64,000 nucleotides of DNA. It comes from Acidobacteriota bacterium. Lineage in GTDB: Bacteria; Acidobacteriota; Blastocatellia; Pyrinomonadales; Pyrinomonadaceae. Shown here in pieces: positions 24,491 through 33,314 of the stretch. The stretch is from assembly GCA_016703965.1 (NCBI GenBank), contig JADJBB010000021.1, forward strand, positions 1,364,001 through 1,428,000. Direction: 5' to 3'. Within the stretch, counting starts at the first letter, position 1; each line of letters starts with the position of its first letter. The notes under the pieces are model-generated. The model saw only the letters and a program-made list of their open reading frames with translations, did not search any database and had not been told where the DNA came from. The position numbers and the translations under genes are program-made.

Positions 24491-27400
24491 ATGTCGAGCC
24501 CAGCAAGCAACACAAACTTTGCCTCATTACGCGACAGGATCCTGTCGCAAAACGGGAAAGAATATTGGCGCAGTCTCGAGGAGCACGCCGATACGCCTGA
24601 ATTCAGAAAATTCATTTCTGAAGAGTACCCGCACGAGATCGAGGAATGGGACAACAGCCTGAGCCGGCGTAACTTCGTTAAGGTGATGGGAGCATCGCTC
24701 GCCCTCGCGGGCCTGAGCGGATGCGTTATCCAACCGCCGGAGAAGATCGTGCCGTACGTTCGTCCGGTCGAGGGCCAACTGCCTGGCAAGGCAAATTTCT
24801 TCGCAACTGCCATGTCTTTGGGCGGCGTTGCAACGGGCCTTCTGGCAAAATCGTACGAAGGGCGGCCGGTAAAGATCGAGGGAAATCCGGATCATCCGGG
24901 CAGCCGCGGTGCGACGGACATTCTCGCTCAGGCTTCTATTCTCGGAATGTACGATCCGGACCGGTCGCAGGAGATCACCTATAGAGGAAACCCGAAAACT
25001 TGGGAATCCTTTATGGTGGAGTTTCGTACTTCGATCGAGCAAAATCGAGCTGACGGTGGTTCGGGGGTGCGATTCCTGACCGAAACGGTCACCTCGCCGA
25101 CGCTGATCGATCAGTTCGCAAAGGTCAAAACCGAACTGCCCAATTCAAAGTGGGTTCAGTACGAGCCGGTTAATCAGGATAACGCCCTTGCGGGTGCGAA
25201 ACTGGCCTTTGGCTCGCCGGTTCAGACGGTTTACAAGTTTGAAAAAGCTGAGAGAATTCTGTCGCTGGATGCTGACATTTTCTCTGGCTTTAACGTCGCC
25301 TACATCAAGGATTTTGCCGCCGGGCGTGCTTTTTCTGAGGAGAAAAAGGAGATCAATCGACTTTATTCGGTCGAAACAACGATAACGATCACCGGAGCTA
25401 AGGCAGATCACCGCCTCGCGGTAAAGCCGAGCCAATTCGGCGAGATCGCCAAAGCGATCGCCAAAGCCCTCGGTGTTGCCGGAGCGAATTCGACCTACAC
25501 GGAAAATGCCGCGTGGATCGCCGCGATGGCGAAAGACCTGCTTGCTCACAAGGGCAAATCGCTGGTCGTTGCCGGTGATAATCAGCCGCCGGTCGTACAC
25601 GCTCTTGCTCACGCAATGAACGCGGCACTCGGAAATGCTGGTGAGACAGTGACTTACATCGAGCCGCTCGCTCCAGGCTCGGACAAGTCGCAGCTCGACC
25701 AACTTCGCGAACTGATCGCCGACATCGACGCCGGAAAGGTCAAGATGCTCGTCATTTTGGGCGGAAATCCGGTTTACAACACGCCTTCCGACCTCAAGCT
25801 CAGTCCGGAGCGGATGAAAAAGGCCGGAACGACTGTGCATCTCGGCCAGCACTTCGATGAAACCGCCGAGCAATGCTACTGGCATGTCGGCGAAAAGCAT
25901 TTCCTCGAAGGATGGAGCGACGCTCGAGCCTACGACGGTACTGCTTCGATCGTTCAGCCGCTGATCGCTCCGCTCTATGACGGTAAGAACGTTCACGAGG
26001 TCGTACAACTCTTTTTTAAGGAGAATTTCGATAAAAAAGACCACGACATCGTAAAAGAATACTGGCAGAAAACGGACATTAAGCCCGCAGCAGCAGTCGC
26101 TGCAAAGACGGAAGCAAAAGCCGAGCCGAAGGCCGAAGGCAAAGAGGAACCAAAGGCCGATGCAAAGGCTTCGGAAACCACTAAGCCTGCCGAACCTGCT
26201 AAAAAAGAGGCCCCGAAAGCGGCAGCCACACCTGCAGCAGTACCGGCGGCCGGTGCTCCGAAGAATTTTGAAGACAACTGGCGTAAAGCTGTGCATGACG
26301 GAGTTATTCCGAACACTGCGGCCGCTCCGAAGTCAGTTACCGCAACGACCTCGTTCCTTTCGCAGGCGGAATCAAAGCCGGCCGGCAGCGGAACTGTTGA
26401 GATCACGATCCTTCCGGATCCGAGCGTTTATGACGGCCGTTTCGCGAACAACGGATGGCTGCAGGAACTTGCAAACCCGCTTAACAAGGTGACTTGGGAG
26501 AACGTTGCCCTGGTTAGCCCGCGAACAGCGGCCAAGCTTGGTGTTAATACCAAGAATGATCCGCGAGAGTTCGCCGGCGGTGCTCAGGGAACAAGCTTTA
26601 TTAACACGAAGGGCGGTAACTCATTCTCCGATGTCGTCACGATCACCTATCAAGGTGCTGAGATCAAAGACGGTGTGCCAATGTGGGTCGCTCCCGGGCA
26701 GCCAGATGATGTGATCACGATCTATATGGGCTATGGCCGTACTCGTGCCGGCAAGATCGGTACGGGGCTTGGCTATAACGCTTTCGACGTGAGGCGTTCG
26801 GACGCGATGAATTTCGGTTTCGGCGACATCAAGAAGAGGAATGAGCAGGCGAATGTCGCCTCGACCCAGATCCACTTCAACATGGAAGGCCGCGATCTGC
26901 TTCGCATTTGGGATGTCGAAGAATTCGAAAAAGATCCGATGATGGGGCATCAGCACGACGAATATCCGAAGTCGATGTACCCGTACGAACAGCATCAGGC
27001 GGTTTACGACAAAAACCACAAGTGGGGAATGTCGATCGATCTAAATTCGTGCGTCGGATGCAACGCCTGCGTTCTTGCATGTCAATCGGAGAACAACATT
27101 CCGGTTGTCGGTAAAGAGCAGGTGAGCCGCAGCCGTGAAATGAACTGGATGCGTGTCGATGCTTACTATAGCGGCGATATCAATGACATCGATGGTCCGC
27201 ATTTCCAACCGGTACTTTGCCAGCAGTGCGAGCAGGCTCCTTGCGAGGTGGTTTGCCCGGTTCACGCAACCGTTCACAGTGCCGAGGGCCTGAACGACAT
27301 GGTCTATAACCGCTGCGTGGGAACGCGTTACTGTTCTAACAACTGTCCTTACAAGGTCAGGCGTTTCAACTTCCTGCTTTATCAGGATTGGAACACGCCG

Positions 27401-27802
27401 CAGTACAAACTCATGCGTAATCCGGAGGTTTCGATCAGAAGCCGCGGTGTCATGGAAAAATGTACGTACTGCACACAGCGAATCTCCGCCGCTCGTATCG
27501 AGGCTGAAAAGGATGGACGAAAGGTTCGCGACGGTGAGGTTGTGACGGCATGTCAGTCAGCCTGCCCGACCGGTGCGATCATTTTCGGCGATCTGCATGA
27601 TCCGGAAAGCAAGGTTTCCAAGGCTAAGAAAGATCATCGCGATTACATTTTGTTGAACGAACTGAACACTCAGCCGCGTACGACCTATCTTGCCGGCCTC
27701 AAGAATCAGAATAAGGAAATGCCTGATTACAAGGCTCCGGATCCAAAGAAGCACGTAGAGGGACCTAAGGCTGAAACCAAAACGGGGGGCGAAGGGCATT
27801 AA
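24491..27802 (+). CDS. actB: Alternative complex III subunit B, molybdopterin-oxidoreductase-like fused to ferredoxin domain
   Basis: The protein has 1103 residues. A twin-arginine motif S-R-R-N-F (R59-R60) precedes a hydrophobic stretch and a lipobox-like L-S-G-C (C78). Residues of about 90-530 resemble the catalytic subunit of molybdopterin oxidoreductases but, as in other ActB, should bind no cofactor. An Ala/Lys/Glu/Pro-rich linker (about 532-590) follows. A C-terminal ferredoxin part (from about 850) has four cysteine clusters: CVGCNACVLAC, CQQCEQAPCEVVC, C-V-G-T-R-Y-C-S-N-N-C and CTYC with CQSAC. This predicts three [4Fe-4S] and one [3Fe-4S] clusters. It relays electrons from quinol to ActA. 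Confidence 0.95.
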   Translation: MSSPASNTNFASLRDRILSQNGKEYWRSLEEHADTPEFRKFISEEYPHEIEEWDNSLSRRNFVKVMGASLALAGLSGCVIQPPEKIVPYVRPVEGQLPGKANFFATAMSLGGVATGLLAKSYEGRPVKIEGNPDHPGSRGATDILAQASILGMYDPDRSQEITYRGNPKTWESFMVEFRTSIEQNRADGGSGVRFLTETVTSPTLIDQFAKVKTELPNSKWVQYEPVNQDNALAGAKLAFGSPVQTVYKFEKAERILSLDADIFSGFNVAYIKDFAAGRAFSEEKKEINRLYSVETTITITGAKADHRLAVKPSQFGEIAKAIAKALGVAGANSTYTENAAWIAAMAKDLLAHKGKSLVVAGDNQPPVVHALAHAMNAALGNAGETVTYIEPLAPGSDKSQLDQLRELIADIDAGKVKMLVILGGNPVYNTPSDLKLSPERMKKAGTTVHLGQHFDETAEQCYWHVGEKHFLEGWSDARAYDGTASIVQPLIAPLYDGKNVHEVVQLFFKENFDKKDHDIVKEYWQKTDIKPAAAVAAKTEAKAEPKAEGKEEPKADAKASETTKPAEPAKKEAPKAAATPAAVPAAGAPKNFEDNWRKAVHDGVIPNTAAAPKSVTATTSFLSQAESKPAGSGTVEITILPDPSVYDGRFANNGWLQELANPLNKVTWENVALVSPRTAAKLGVNTKNDPREFAGGAQGTSFINTKGGNSFSDVVTITYQGAEIKDGVPMWVAPGQPDDVITIYMGYGRTRAGKIGTGLGYNAFDVRRSDAMNFGFGDIKKRNEQANVASTQIHFNMEGRDLLRIWDVEEFEKDPMMGHQHDEYPKSMYPYEQHQAVYDKNHKWGMSIDLNSCVGCNACVLACQSENNIPVVGKEQVSRSREMNWMRVDAYYSGDINDIDGPHFQPVLCQQCEQAPCEVVCPVHATVHSAEGLNDMVYNRCVGTRYCSNNCPYKVRRFNFLLYQDWNTPQYKLMRNPEVSIRSRGVMEKCTYCTQRISAARIEAEKDGRKVRDGEVVTACQSACPTGAIIFGDLHDPESKVSKAKKDHRDYILLNELNTQPRTTYLAGLKNQNKEMPDYKAPDPKKHVEGPKAETKTGGEGH

Positions 27803-27803
27803 T

Positions 27804-27855
27804 TTGGAATGCCGGCATCTTGCCGGCCCCGGCCAGCAAGATGCTGGCGTTCCAA
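27804..27855. repeat. Palindromic repeat inside the act operon
   Basis: A 23-bp arm (27804-27826) and its near reverse complement (27833-27855) differ at three positions, all able to form G-U pairs. The core is CCGGCATCTTGCCGG and CCAGCAAGATGCTGG. It begins 1 bp after the actB stop and ends 19 bp before actC. It resembles REP-like elements. As RNA it would form a strong hairpin between two cistrons without a T-run, so it may stabilise the upstream message or tune actC expression. Confidence 0.8.
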
Positions 27856-27874
27856 CCTAAGACTCAATAGATTT

Positions 27875-29323
27875 ATGCAGGAAGCAAAAGATCTCAAAGA
27901 GAAACTTCACCCGTCGATGCTCGATGGTGACCATAACTATGCGAGTGTTACTGACAAGATCAGTGACATTACGCTGAAGAAGCGCACGCCGTTTCATTGG
28001 TTCATCGGTTTTGGGATAGCCTTTATGGTTGCCCAACTGCTTCTTTTCTCGGTCATTTGGCTGCTTGCCAATGGTATCGGCGTTTGGGGCAATAACCAGC
28101 CGGTTGGCTGGGCTTTCGACATTATCAACTTTGTTTGGTGGATCGGTATCGGTCACGCCGGAACGCTGATCTCGGCCATTCTCCTTCTGATGAATCAGAA
28201 GTGGAGAACCTCGATCAACCGTTTTGCTGAGGCAATGACGCTTTTTGCGGTGGCCTGCGCCGCGATGTTCCCGCTCTTGCATACAGGCCGTCCGTGGCTG
28301 GCTGCCTACTGGCTATTCCCCTATCCGAATACGATGGGTATCTGGCCGAATTTCCGCAGCCCGCTTATCTGGGACGTTTTCGCGGTTTCTACGTACGCGA
28401 CCGTTTCGGCTTTGTTCTGGTATGTCGGCCTGATCCCCGATTTCGCGACGCTTCGCGACCGGGCTAAGAATAAATATTTTAAGTTCGTTTACGCCGCTCT
28501 TTCGTGGGGCTGGCGCGGATCGGCTCGGCACTGGCATCGCTATGAGATCACATATTTGATCCTCGCCGGCCTTTCGACACCGCTCGTACTTTCGGTACAC
28601 TCGATCGTTTCGTTCGACTTCTCGGTTTCACAGGTTCCGGGCTGGCACGCTACGATCTTTCCGCCATACTTTGTGGCCGGAGCCGTGTTCGCCGGATTTG
28701 CGATGGTTCTTATTCTCTGTATTCCGCTCAGGCGCTGGTACAGGATGCAGGATTTTATAACGCACCAGCACCTTGTCTATATGGCAAAGGTCATGCTCGC
28801 GACCGGTCTGATCGTTTGCTACGGTTACGGAATGGAAGCATTCTTCGGCTGGTACAGTGCGTCGCAGTACGAGATCTTCATGGTTAAGAATCGTATCTGG
28901 GAAGGCCCGTACTGGTGGTCGTACTGGATGCTGATATTCTGCAACGGCCTATCGATCCAGCTTTTGTGGTTCAAGCGGTTCAGGGAGAGCGAATTCTGGC
29001 TCTTTACGATCTCGATCATCGTCAGCGTCGGTATGTGGCTCGAGCGTTTCGTTATTATCGTAACGAGTCTGCACCGCGACTTCCTGCCGTCGTCGTGGGC
29101 AATGTACAGTCCGACGATGTTCGACATCTCGATGTTCACCGGAACGATCGGTTTGTTCTTTACACTTTTGTACCTGTTTGTTCGATTCGTGCCGATCATC
29201 TCGATATTCGAGGTAAGGACGCTTCTTCCGGAAGCGAACGTCCACGGACACCATCAGGATTTTGAGGAAAACGTTAACGAGATCGAGGACACATACGATC
29301 GGACGGATCCACCCAATCAGTAG
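27875..29323 (+). CDS. actC: Alternative complex III subunit C, NrfD/PsrC-type quinol-binding subunit
   Basis: The start at 27875 (MQEAKDLKEKLHP) gives 482 residues. An in-frame extension to 27809 would run through the palindromic repeat and is rejected. About ten hydrophobic helices follow. The NrfD-type pattern includes F-V-W-W-I-G-I-G-H-A-G-T-L-I-S-A in helix 2, the second-helix quinol-site region, and R-W-Y-R-M-Q-D-F-I-T in a later loop. It is the first of two quinol-oxidising membrane subunits of ACIII. It is spaced from actB by the repeat at 27804-27855. Confidence 0.94.
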   Translation: MQEAKDLKEKLHPSMLDGDHNYASVTDKISDITLKKRTPFHWFIGFGIAFMVAQLLLFSVIWLLANGIGVWGNNQPVGWAFDIINFVWWIGIGHAGTLISAILLLMNQKWRTSINRFAEAMTLFAVACAAMFPLLHTGRPWLAAYWLFPYPNTMGIWPNFRSPLIWDVFAVSTYATVSALFWYVGLIPDFATLRDRAKNKYFKFVYAALSWGWRGSARHWHRYEITYLILAGLSTPLVLSVHSIVSFDFSVSQVPGWHATIFPPYFVAGAVFAGFAMVLILCIPLRRWYRMQDFITHQHLVYMAKVMLATGLIVCYGYGMEAFFGWYSASQYEIFMVKNRIWEGPYWWSYWMLIFCNGLSIQLLWFKRFRESEFWLFTISIIVSVGMWLERFVIIVTSLHRDFLPSSWAMYSPTMFDISMFTGTIGLFFTLLYLFVRFVPIISIFEVRTLLPEANVHGHHQDFEENVNEIEDTYDRTDPPNQ

Positions 29324-29346
29324 ATTTGGAGTTGTAAGTTAGAGCT

Positions 29347-29880
29347 ATGGGAAACAAGCTTCACGGCATACTAGCTGAATTTGACACGGCGACGGAATTG
29401 GTCGACGCCGCACGTAAAGTGCGCGACGCCGGTTACACCAAAACCGATGCATTTTCGCCATTCCCGCTGCACGAGATCGACGAGGCTCTGGGGATAAAGC
29501 GCAGCATTCTGCCGTATCTGATCTTTGCCGGCGGCATTACCGGACTTTGTGCGGGTATCGGACTGCAGGTCTTTGTTCACGTCATCGAATGGCCGATCAT
29601 CGTTGGCGGACGTCCGCATTTCAGCCTACCGGCATTTATTCCGCCGGCGTACGAATTGACGATCCTGTTTGCGGCGTTCGTGGCGGTTTTCGGAATGCTC
29701 TTTTTGAATGGATTGCCGGCACCGTATCATCCGGTCTTTAATGTGCCAAGATTTGCACTCGCCACGAGGGAAAAGTTTTTCCTCATCATCGAGTCAAAAG
29801 ACCCGAAATATGATTACGAGGAAACAAAGAGTTTTATGGAAAGCCTGGAGGCTCAGGAGGTATTCGATGTTGAAGAATAA
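29347..29880 (+). CDS. actD: Alternative complex III subunit D (DUF3341)
   Basis: The protein has 177 residues. An N-terminal soluble segment (G-I-L-A-E-F-D-T-A-T-E-L-V-D-A-A-R-K-V-R-D-A-G-Y) is followed by D-A-F-S-P-F-P-L-H-E-I-D-E, the conserved DUF3341 element, and two transmembrane helices (about 58-79 and 97-120). ActD packs at the cytoplasmic side of the membrane subunits. Its 3' end overlaps actE by 14 bp. Confidence 0.93.
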   Translation: MGNKLHGILAEFDTATELVDAARKVRDAGYTKTDAFSPFPLHEIDEALGIKRSILPYLIFAGGITGLCAGIGLQVFVHVIEWPIIVGGRPHFSLPAFIPPAYELTILFAAFVAVFGMLFLNGLPAPYHPVFNVPRFALATREKFFLIIESKDPKYDYEETKSFMESLEAQEVFDVEE

Positions 29881-30565
29881 ATTCTCCGTGTCTCCGCGTT
29901 TCCTTTTATTGATCGTGCTCGGGCTGGTTGCTTCAGCCTGCGGCGTTCGGTCTGATATGCAAGATCAGCCGCGTTACAAGGCCTATAAGAAGAGTGAGTT
30001 CTTTAGCGACAAGAGGGCTTCCCGTGACCGCGTTGACGGAACGATCCCACGCGGCCAGCTGCACGATAATAAAGCATTTTACACCGGGAAGATCGATAAC
30101 CCTGATCTGAATGCACCGGTTGTATCTACGATCGGCCCAACCGGAAACACTCTGGTTTCGAGCTTTCCGAATGATATCGATGAATTTCCGGTCCCGGTAA
30201 CTAAAGAACTGGTTGACCGCGGGCAGGAAAGATACAACATCTACTGCATCGTTTGTCACGGCCCGATGGGAAATGGCGATGGTATGATCGTCCGCCGCGG
30301 ATTTGTAAAGCCGCCCACCTATCATGATGATCGTTTGAGGAATGCTCCGGTCGGTCACTTCTTTGACGTGATGACTAATGGCTGGGGCAGGATGAACAGC
30401 TATGCGGCTCAGGTTACACCCGCAGATCGGTGGGCGATCGTCGCGTACATTCGGGCGCTGCAGGTCAGTCAGAACCCGGACGAGGCACTCAAAATGAATT
30501 CAAAAACTGAGCCCGGCTCAGCACCTCCGAAATCAGGTGAGACAACTGCCGGAGGAAAACCTTAA
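29867..30565 (+). CDS. actE: Alternative complex III subunit E, monohaem cytochrome c lipoprotein
   Basis: The start at 29867 gives 232 residues and is supported by AGGAGG at 29855-29860. A much longer in-frame extension upstream lies inside actD and is rejected. The N-terminus is a lipoprotein signal ending L-V-A-S-A-C-G. One haem site, Y-C-I-V-C-H-G-P-M-G-N-G-D-G, is followed by the class I cytochrome pattern W-A-I-V-A-Y-I-R-A-L. A distal methionine is likely in W-G-R-M-N-S. It sits on the periplasmic face of ACIII and passes electrons to the oxidase. The stop is directly followed by actF. Confidence 0.93.
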   Translation: MLKNKFSVSPRFLLLIVLGLVASACGVRSDMQDQPRYKAYKKSEFFSDKRASRDRVDGTIPRGQLHDNKAFYTGKIDNPDLNAPVVSTIGPTGNTLVSSFPNDIDEFPVPVTKELVDRGQERYNIYCIVCHGPMGNGDGMIVRRGFVKPPTYHDDRLRNAPVGHFFDVMTNGWGRMNSYAAQVTPADRWAIVAYIRALQVSQNPDEALKMNSKTEPGSAPPKSGETTAGGKP

Positions 30566-31786
30566 ATGGCGAATCCTGAAAACTATCAAGCACCGGCCGA
30601 AATCAACCGTTTGCGCACGCTCGCACTTGGAATTGGCGGCATCGCGCTCATCATCTGGGCGGTCGGGGCATATTTCAATACTGAGCAGGCACTGCGTTCG
30701 TGGCTCCTGGGATATATATTCTGGGGTGGTATTGGCATCGGTTCACTTGGTGTGCTGATGCTGCAGTACCTCACCGGCGGAGCATGGGGCGTCGTTATTC
30801 GACGAATCGTTGAAGCCGGCTCGAGAACGCTGCCGGTCATTGTATTAATGTTCATTCCGCTTGCCGTTGGAGTATATTTTGGCAAGTTTTACGAGTGGAC
30901 CCATCTGCCGCCGACCGATCATGTAATGGAGCATCGCGGCATCTATATGACCGCGTGGTTCTGGATCCTGCGTTCGGGCATTTATTTTCTCCTGTGGGGC
31001 ATCATGGTTTACCTGCTGAACAAGTGGGGAGCAGACCAGGATAAGACCAACACGGTCGAGGAATCGAGGCTCGTCCTTGAGAAGGCATCGCGTTTCTCGG
31101 GCCCGACGATGGTGATCTATGCTCTGGTCGTGACCTTTGCGGTCGTCGACTGGGTCATGACGCTCGATCCGCACTGGTTTTCGACGATCTGGGGACTTCT
31201 TTTTGTCGCCGGGTGGGGACTGAGTTGTTTCTGCTTCACGGTTGCGGTTCTGGCGTTCCTGGTTGATAAGTCGCCGATGAACGGTGTGCTCGGCAAGCGG
31301 CATTTTCATGACATCGGTAAGTTAATGCTCGCCCTTGTCATGGTTTGGGCATATTTCAACTTCTCGCAGTTCCTGATCATCTGGTCAGGCAACCTGCCTG
31401 AGGAAACGGGATGGTTCCTGACCCGCATGAAAGGCGGATGGGCGTATGTCGGAGTTGGATTGATCCTGTTCCATTTTGCCTTTCCTTATCTGCTGCTTTT
31501 GAAGCGAGATTTCAAGCGTCAGGCAAACCTGCTCGCGACGATCGGAATTTTCATTCTGGTAATGCGGCTGATCGATATGTTCTACCAGATCGGACCTACA
31601 TATCGCGTCTCGCCGGGAGGCATTGAGCAGGGAGCATTTTACGTTAGTTGGATGGATTTCGTTGCACCGATAGCGGTTGGTGGTATTTGGCTGTGGTGGT
31701 TCTTTGGAGAACTCATGAAGCGGCCCATCGTTCCGGCAAAAGATCCGTATTTCGAAGAAGCGATCGAACACGGCAAAGGACACTAG
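30566..31786 (+). CDS. actF: Alternative complex III subunit F, second membrane quinol-site subunit
   Basis: The protein has 406 residues and about ten transmembrane helices, similar in layout to ActC. Conserved elements include E-W-T-H-L-P-P near 111-117, K-R-H-F-H-D-I-G-K-L-M-L-A-L-V near 246-260 and the W-S-G-N-L-P-E-E segment. It begins directly after the actE stop codon. Together with ActC it forms the membrane arm of quinol:cytochrome c oxidoreductase. Confidence 0.93.
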   Translation: MANPENYQAPAEINRLRTLALGIGGIALIIWAVGAYFNTEQALRSWLLGYIFWGGIGIGSLGVLMLQYLTGGAWGVVIRRIVEAGSRTLPVIVLMFIPLAVGVYFGKFYEWTHLPPTDHVMEHRGIYMTAWFWILRSGIYFLLWGIMVYLLNKWGADQDKTNTVEESRLVLEKASRFSGPTMVIYALVVTFAVVDWVMTLDPHWFSTIWGLLFVAGWGLSCFCFTVAVLAFLVDKSPMNGVLGKRHFHDIGKLMLALVMVWAYFNFSQFLIIWSGNLPEETGWFLTRMKGGWAYVGVGLILFHFAFPYLLLLKRDFKRQANLLATIGIFILVMRLIDMFYQIGPTYRVSPGGIEQGAFYVSWMDFVAPIAVGGIWLWWFFGELMKRPIVPAKDPYFEEAIEHGKGH

Positions 31787-31795
31787 ATTTAAGAT

Positions 31796-32332
31796 ATGTC
31801 GTCAAAGAAACATACAGATACGGCGGTGGATCTAAACAAGCCGTACGAAGAAAATGAGATCCAGCTCAAAGGGATCATCGGCTTTGCTGTGGGGCTATTC
31901 CTGTTGATCGTGATCACCTTCGGGCTGATGTGGGCATTTTTGAATGTTCTCAAAGACTACTCAAAAGAAGGCGTGGTCGCCAATCCGATGGCAATGAGCG
32001 AGAAGGAACGCCTTCCGCCGGAACCACGGCTTCAGGCGGCTCCGGGATTCGGTGTCGAGTCTGAAAAAGGTTGGGTCAACCTGGAGCTTGGAGCTCCGCA
32101 GGCTGAATATCGCGAACTTCAGAAGCAATGGGCGAAAGCCTGGGAAGAAGGGCACAAGGATCCTAAGACCGGCATGGTGACAATGATGCCGATCAAGGAA
32201 GCTAAAGAGAAATTCCTGGCTATGAACGTAAAGGCGAAATCGGGCCCGGACGCAGAAGTTATGCTTGATCGTTCGAAGATGTACATTTCGGATTCCAGCG
32301 CCGGACGAGTGGCTTCGGAAAAAAGAAGGTAA
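31796..32332 (+). CDS. Single-span membrane protein in the act-cox operon
   Basis: The protein has 178 residues: a soluble N-terminus, one transmembrane helix (about 26-49), then a periplasmic or cytoplasmic tail containing R-L-P-P-E-P-R-L-Q. I know R-L-P-P-E-P-R-L-Q-type tails from proteins next to respiratory and assembly genes in Acidobacteriota, but the function is not established. It lies 9 bp after actF and 7 bp before the SCO gene, so a part in assembly or as an accessory subunit of the supercomplex is likely. This is inference from context. Confidence 0.75.
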   Translation: MSSKKHTDTAVDLNKPYEENEIQLKGIIGFAVGLFLLIVITFGLMWAFLNVLKDYSKEGVVANPMAMSEKERLPPEPRLQAAPGFGVESEKGWVNLELGAPQAEYRELQKQWAKAWEEGHKDPKTGMVTMMPIKEAKEKFLAMNVKAKSGPDAEVMLDRSKMYISDSSAGRVASEKRR

Positions 32333-32339
32333 ATAGAAA

Positions 32340-33248
32340 GTGAGTCTAGTGCAGAAAGCAAAATTATTATCCCTGAGTTTCGGTATCGCTGCGGTGATGC
32401 TGGCCTCTGCTGCTTTCGTCGGTGCGCAAAAGGCCGAGCATTACAACTCACCTCTATATTCACCTCGAACTTATGACCCGAATGTTACGTCCGCTAACGG
32501 ACTGCCGGACACCCTGAAAAAGGTCGGTATCGAGCAGAAGCTAGGTGACCAGCTGCCGCTGGATACGGAACTGAAAGACGAAGCCGGAAATATAGTTACG
32601 CTCGGCAGCTATTTCGGGAAAGGCCGGCCGGTGATCGTTGCGTTCGTCTATTATGAATGCCCGATGCTCTGCAACCAGGTTCTTAATGGACTGACCGGAT
32701 CGCTCAAAGGCATCAGTTTTAACGCCGGTAAGGAATTTGACGTAGTAGCGATCAGCTTTGACGCTAAAGAGTTTGATAAAGCGGATCTTGCTAAGAATAA
32801 GAAAGCTAGCTACATCGAACGCTACGGCAGGCCGGAAACGGCGAACGGGTGGCACTTTTTGACGGGGACGGAAGCCTCTATCCAAAAGGTTACCTCCGCT
32901 GCGGGTTTTACGTTCGAATGGGATGAAAAGAGCCAGCAGTTCGCCCATGCGGCGGGCGTGATGATCGCAACGCCCGATGGCAAATTGTCCAGATATTTAT
33001 ACGGGATCGATTATTCGCCGAAGGATCTTAAGTTCGGCATCATGGAATCGGCCGAAAGTCGGGTAGGGAATCCAGCCGATCAATTGCTTTTGTACTGTTT
33101 TCACTACGACCCCGCAAGCGGCAAATACGGATTGGCGATCCTCAATCTTGTACGATTGGGCGGTATTGCGACACTCCTTGGAATGGGAGCGATGGGCTTG
33201 GTGTTTTGGCGAAGGAATAAACGAAAGACAGTGAATAGTGATGAGTGA
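32340..33248 (+). CDS. SCO1/SenC-type copper chaperone for oxidase CuA site
   Basis: The protein has 302 residues from a GTG start. It has a signal or anchor near 7-27, the copper and redox motif C-P-M-L-C (near 110), and the third ligand histidine in Q-F-A-H-A-A-G-V-M-I. A C-terminal transmembrane helix (about 268-290) ends in R-R-N-K-R-K. SCO proteins deliver copper to the CuA site of cytochrome oxidase subunit II, which is encoded directly downstream. The last residues V-N-S-D-E and the stop are supplied by the repeat at 33231-33310. Confidence 0.93.
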   Translation: MSLVQKAKLLSLSFGIAAVMLASAAFVGAQKAEHYNSPLYSPRTYDPNVTSANGLPDTLKKVGIEQKLGDQLPLDTELKDEAGNIVTLGSYFGKGRPVIVAFVYYECPMLCNQVLNGLTGSLKGISFNAGKEFDVVAISFDAKEFDKADLAKNKKASYIERYGRPETANGWHFLTGTEASIQKVTSAAGFTFEWDEKSQQFAHAAGVMIATPDGKLSRYLYGIDYSPKDLKFGIMESAESRVGNPADQLLLYCFHYDPASGKYGLAILNLVRLGGIATLLGMGAMGLVFWRRNKRKTVNSDE

Positions 33249-33310
33249 TCAGTGATGAGTGATAGCAGTCTAACTGCGTTTCACTCACCGATCACCACTT
33301 ACCACTAAAG
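33231..33310. repeat. GATGAGTGATCAGTGATGAG-type palindromic repeat
   Basis: GTGAATAGTGATGAGTGATC and AGTGATGAGTGATAG are nested direct repeats. TTTCACTCACCGATCACCAC and TTACCACT downstream are partly complementary. The element fills the gap between the SCO gene and coxB and overlaps the SCO stop codon. Such elements are common intergenic repeats. Confidence 0.65.
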
Positions 33311-33314
33311 AATT

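Noticed and set aside
27809..27874. In-frame extension of actC through the palindromic repeat
   Set aside because: It reads Arg/Pro/Cys-rich nonsense through the hairpin; the family N-terminus begins at 27875.
29708..29866. In-frame extension of actE into actD
   Set aside because: It overlaps the conserved end of actD and has no support; AGGAGG precedes 29867.
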